A stretch of DNA of 15,133 nucleotides, taken from contig JALHTP010000217.1 in assembly GCA_022865725.1 (NCBI GenBank), forward strand, positions 1-15,133. Direction: 5' to 3'. Shown here one piece after another: positions 14,059 through 15,133 of the stretch. The position numbers were made by a program, and so were the translations under genes. Position 1 is the first letter of the stretch. Each line of letters begins with the position of its first letter. The notes under the pieces are model-generated. The model did no database searches, had not been told where the DNA came from, and saw only the letters and a program-made list of their open reading frames with translations. The DNA is from Methyloceanibacter sp. (GTDB lineage: Bacteria; Pseudomonadota; Alphaproteobacteria; Rhizobiales; Methyloligellaceae).

Positions 14059-14066
14059 ATACTAAG

Positions 14067-14912
14067 ATGACCAGCATGACTCGCATCGAACGCCGCTTCG
14101 CGGAGCTGAGGCGTGAGGGGCGCGCGGGCCTGGTCACCTTCATCACCGCCGGCGATCCCGACTACGAGACCTCGCTCGGCATTCTGAAAGGGCTGCCCGC
14201 AGCCGGCGCCGACATCATCGAGCTCGGCATGCCCTTCTCCGACCCCATGGCCGACGGCCCGGCGATTCAGGCCTCCTCCCAGCGGGCGCTGAAGTCCGGC
14301 CAGACCATGAAAAAGACGCTGCAAATGGTCAAAGCCTTCCGCGCCGCCGATGACGCCACCCCCATAGTGCTAATGGGCTACTACAACCCCATATATGTGT
14401 ATCCGGTGGATCGCTTCATCGCCGACGCAGTCGAAGCGGGAGTAGACGGTTTGATCGTGGTCGACGTGCCGCCAGAGGAGGATGCCGAGCTTCGCCCGGC
14501 CGCGACCGCGGCAGGACTGAATTTCATCCGCCTCGCCACGCCCACGACGGACGCGAGGCGCATGCCTACCGTGCTCGCCAACACCAGCGGGTTTGTCTAT
14601 TACGTCTCGATCGCCGGCATCACCGGCACGGCGGCGCCCGACATCGCGGCCGTGGGCGCTCATGTCGCCCGCATCAAGGCGCATACGAGCTTGCCGATCG
14701 TGGTCGGCTTCGGGGTGAAGACGGAAGCGCAGGTGAGCGCGCTCGCACGCCTCGCCGAGGGCGTGGTGGTGGGCTCCGCCCTCGTCGCGTCCATCGCCCA
14801 AAGCCTCGATGACGAGGGCAAGACCACGCGCAACACCAAGCCGCAAGTGCTTGGCCTGGTCGAGCGTCTCGCCGCGGCGCTGCGTCACAAGGCCGAAGCG
14901 GCGGTGCTTTAG
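14067..14912 (+). CDS. trpA: Tryptophan synthase alpha chain
   Basis: Cleaves indole-3-glycerol phosphate to indole, which is channelled to TrpB. It is a 281-residue (beta/alpha)8 barrel. Catalytic residues are Glu52 in IIELGMPFSDP and Asp63 in MADGPAIQ; their spacing of 11 equals E. coli Glu49 and Asp60. GYYNPIY, VDVPPEE, the glycine-rich YYVSIAGITG loop and VGFGVKT are also family landmarks. The ATG at 14067 is used; the ATG at 14076 is an alternative, and neither has a strong Shine-Dalgarno. It follows trpB by 8 bp and probably shares its transcript. The gap to accD is 50 bp. Confidence 0.97.
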   Translation: MTSMTRIERRFAELRREGRAGLVTFITAGDPDYETSLGILKGLPAAGADIIELGMPFSDPMADGPAIQASSQRALKSGQTMKKTLQMVKAFRAADDATPIVLMGYYNPIYVYPVDRFIADAVEAGVDGLIVVDVPPEEDAELRPAATAAGLNFIRLATPTTDARRMPTVLANTSGFVYYVSIAGITGTAAPDIAAVGAHVARIKAHTSLPIVVGFGVKTEAQVSALARLAEGVVVGSALVASIAQSLDDEGKTTRNTKPQVLGLVERLAAALRHKAEAAVL

Positions 14913-14962
14913 GCTGCAAGTAGATTTGAGCGATTTGAAATTTTTGAGAGCTCAGTAGACCC

Positions 14963-15133
14963 GTGAACTGGATCAACAGCGTCGTCAGGCCCAAGATTCG
15001 CAGCATCCTTCGCAAGAAGGACATGCCGGACAATCTGTGGGTGAAGTGTCCCGAGACGGGGCAGATGATCTATTACAAGGACCTCGAAGCCAACCAGTTC
15101 GTCGTCCCCGGCTCCAATTATCACATGCGCATG
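14963..15133 (+). CDS. accD: Acetyl-CoA carboxylase carboxyltransferase subunit beta, partial
   Basis: The first 57 codons from a GTG start at 14963; the gene continues past the right edge. MNWINSVVRPKIRSILRKKD, LWVKCPETGQMIYYKDLEAN and the HMRM segment match the N-terminus of AccD, which with AccA transfers carboxyl from biotin to acetyl-CoA in the first step of fatty acid synthesis. The E. coli protein has a four-Cys zinc ribbon here (C27, C30, C46, C49). By alignment on HMRM only the first is kept (Cys29), the others being Thr32, Val48 and Ser51, so zinc is probably not bound. The trpA-accD adjacency is common in alphaproteobacteria. The ribosome site is weak. Confidence 0.95.
   Translation, partial: MNWINSVVRPKIRSILRKKDMPDNLWVKCPETGQMIYYKDLEANQFVVPGSNYHMRM

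Overview
The window is GC-rich DNA from an alphaproteobacterium, most probably of the order Hyphomicrobiales (Rhizobiales). Three things point there: the gene order aroA-cmk-rpsA-sppA-ihfB-lapA-trpF-trpB-trpA-accD, a TIGR02300 (FYDLN-acid) protein divergent from aroA, and a class II type EPSP synthase. A partial XoxJ/MoxJ-like binding protein at the left edge hints at a quinoprotein methanol/alcohol dehydrogenase locus next door, so a methylotroph is possible; the species cannot be named from this sequence.

Layout. (1) 1-4200 is an accessory-looking stretch: the start of a periplasmic quinoprotein-associated binding protein (minus), a small exported HEXXH metallopeptidase-like protein (minus), a flavin-containing monooxygenase (plus) and an exported caspase-fold protein (plus). 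(2) 4218-5165 is a 948-bp IS5-family (IS427-like) insertion sequence with matched terminal inverted repeats, a subterminal hairpin and a transposase split by a -1 frame change at an A5G6 run. (3) 5168-5523 has no gene, followed by tRNA-Ala(GGC) on the minus strand. (4) From 5769 to the right edge is conserved housekeeping DNA: the TIGR02300 protein (minus), then an unbroken plus-strand series for chorismate synthesis (aroA), CMP kinase (cmk), ribosomal protein S1 (rpsA), a membrane S49 peptidase (sppA), IHF beta (ihfB), a LapA-type membrane protein, the last steps of tryptophan synthesis (trpF, trpB, trpA) and the start of acetyl-CoA carboxylase beta (accD).

How the genes fit together. aroA/cmk (4-bp stop-start overlap) and trpF/trpB (4-bp overlap) look translationally coupled; aroA feeds chorismate to the pathway that trpF, trpB and trpA finish. 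rpsA has a 208-bp upstream region holding a strong nested hairpin, a second hairpin over a Shine-Dalgarno sequence, and an eight-codon mini-ORF whose stop codon directly abuts the rpsA start. This arrangement is the most interesting unexplained structure in the window and would fit feedback control of S1. I found no CRISPR array, no recognisable defence cassette, no prophage genes and no rRNA.
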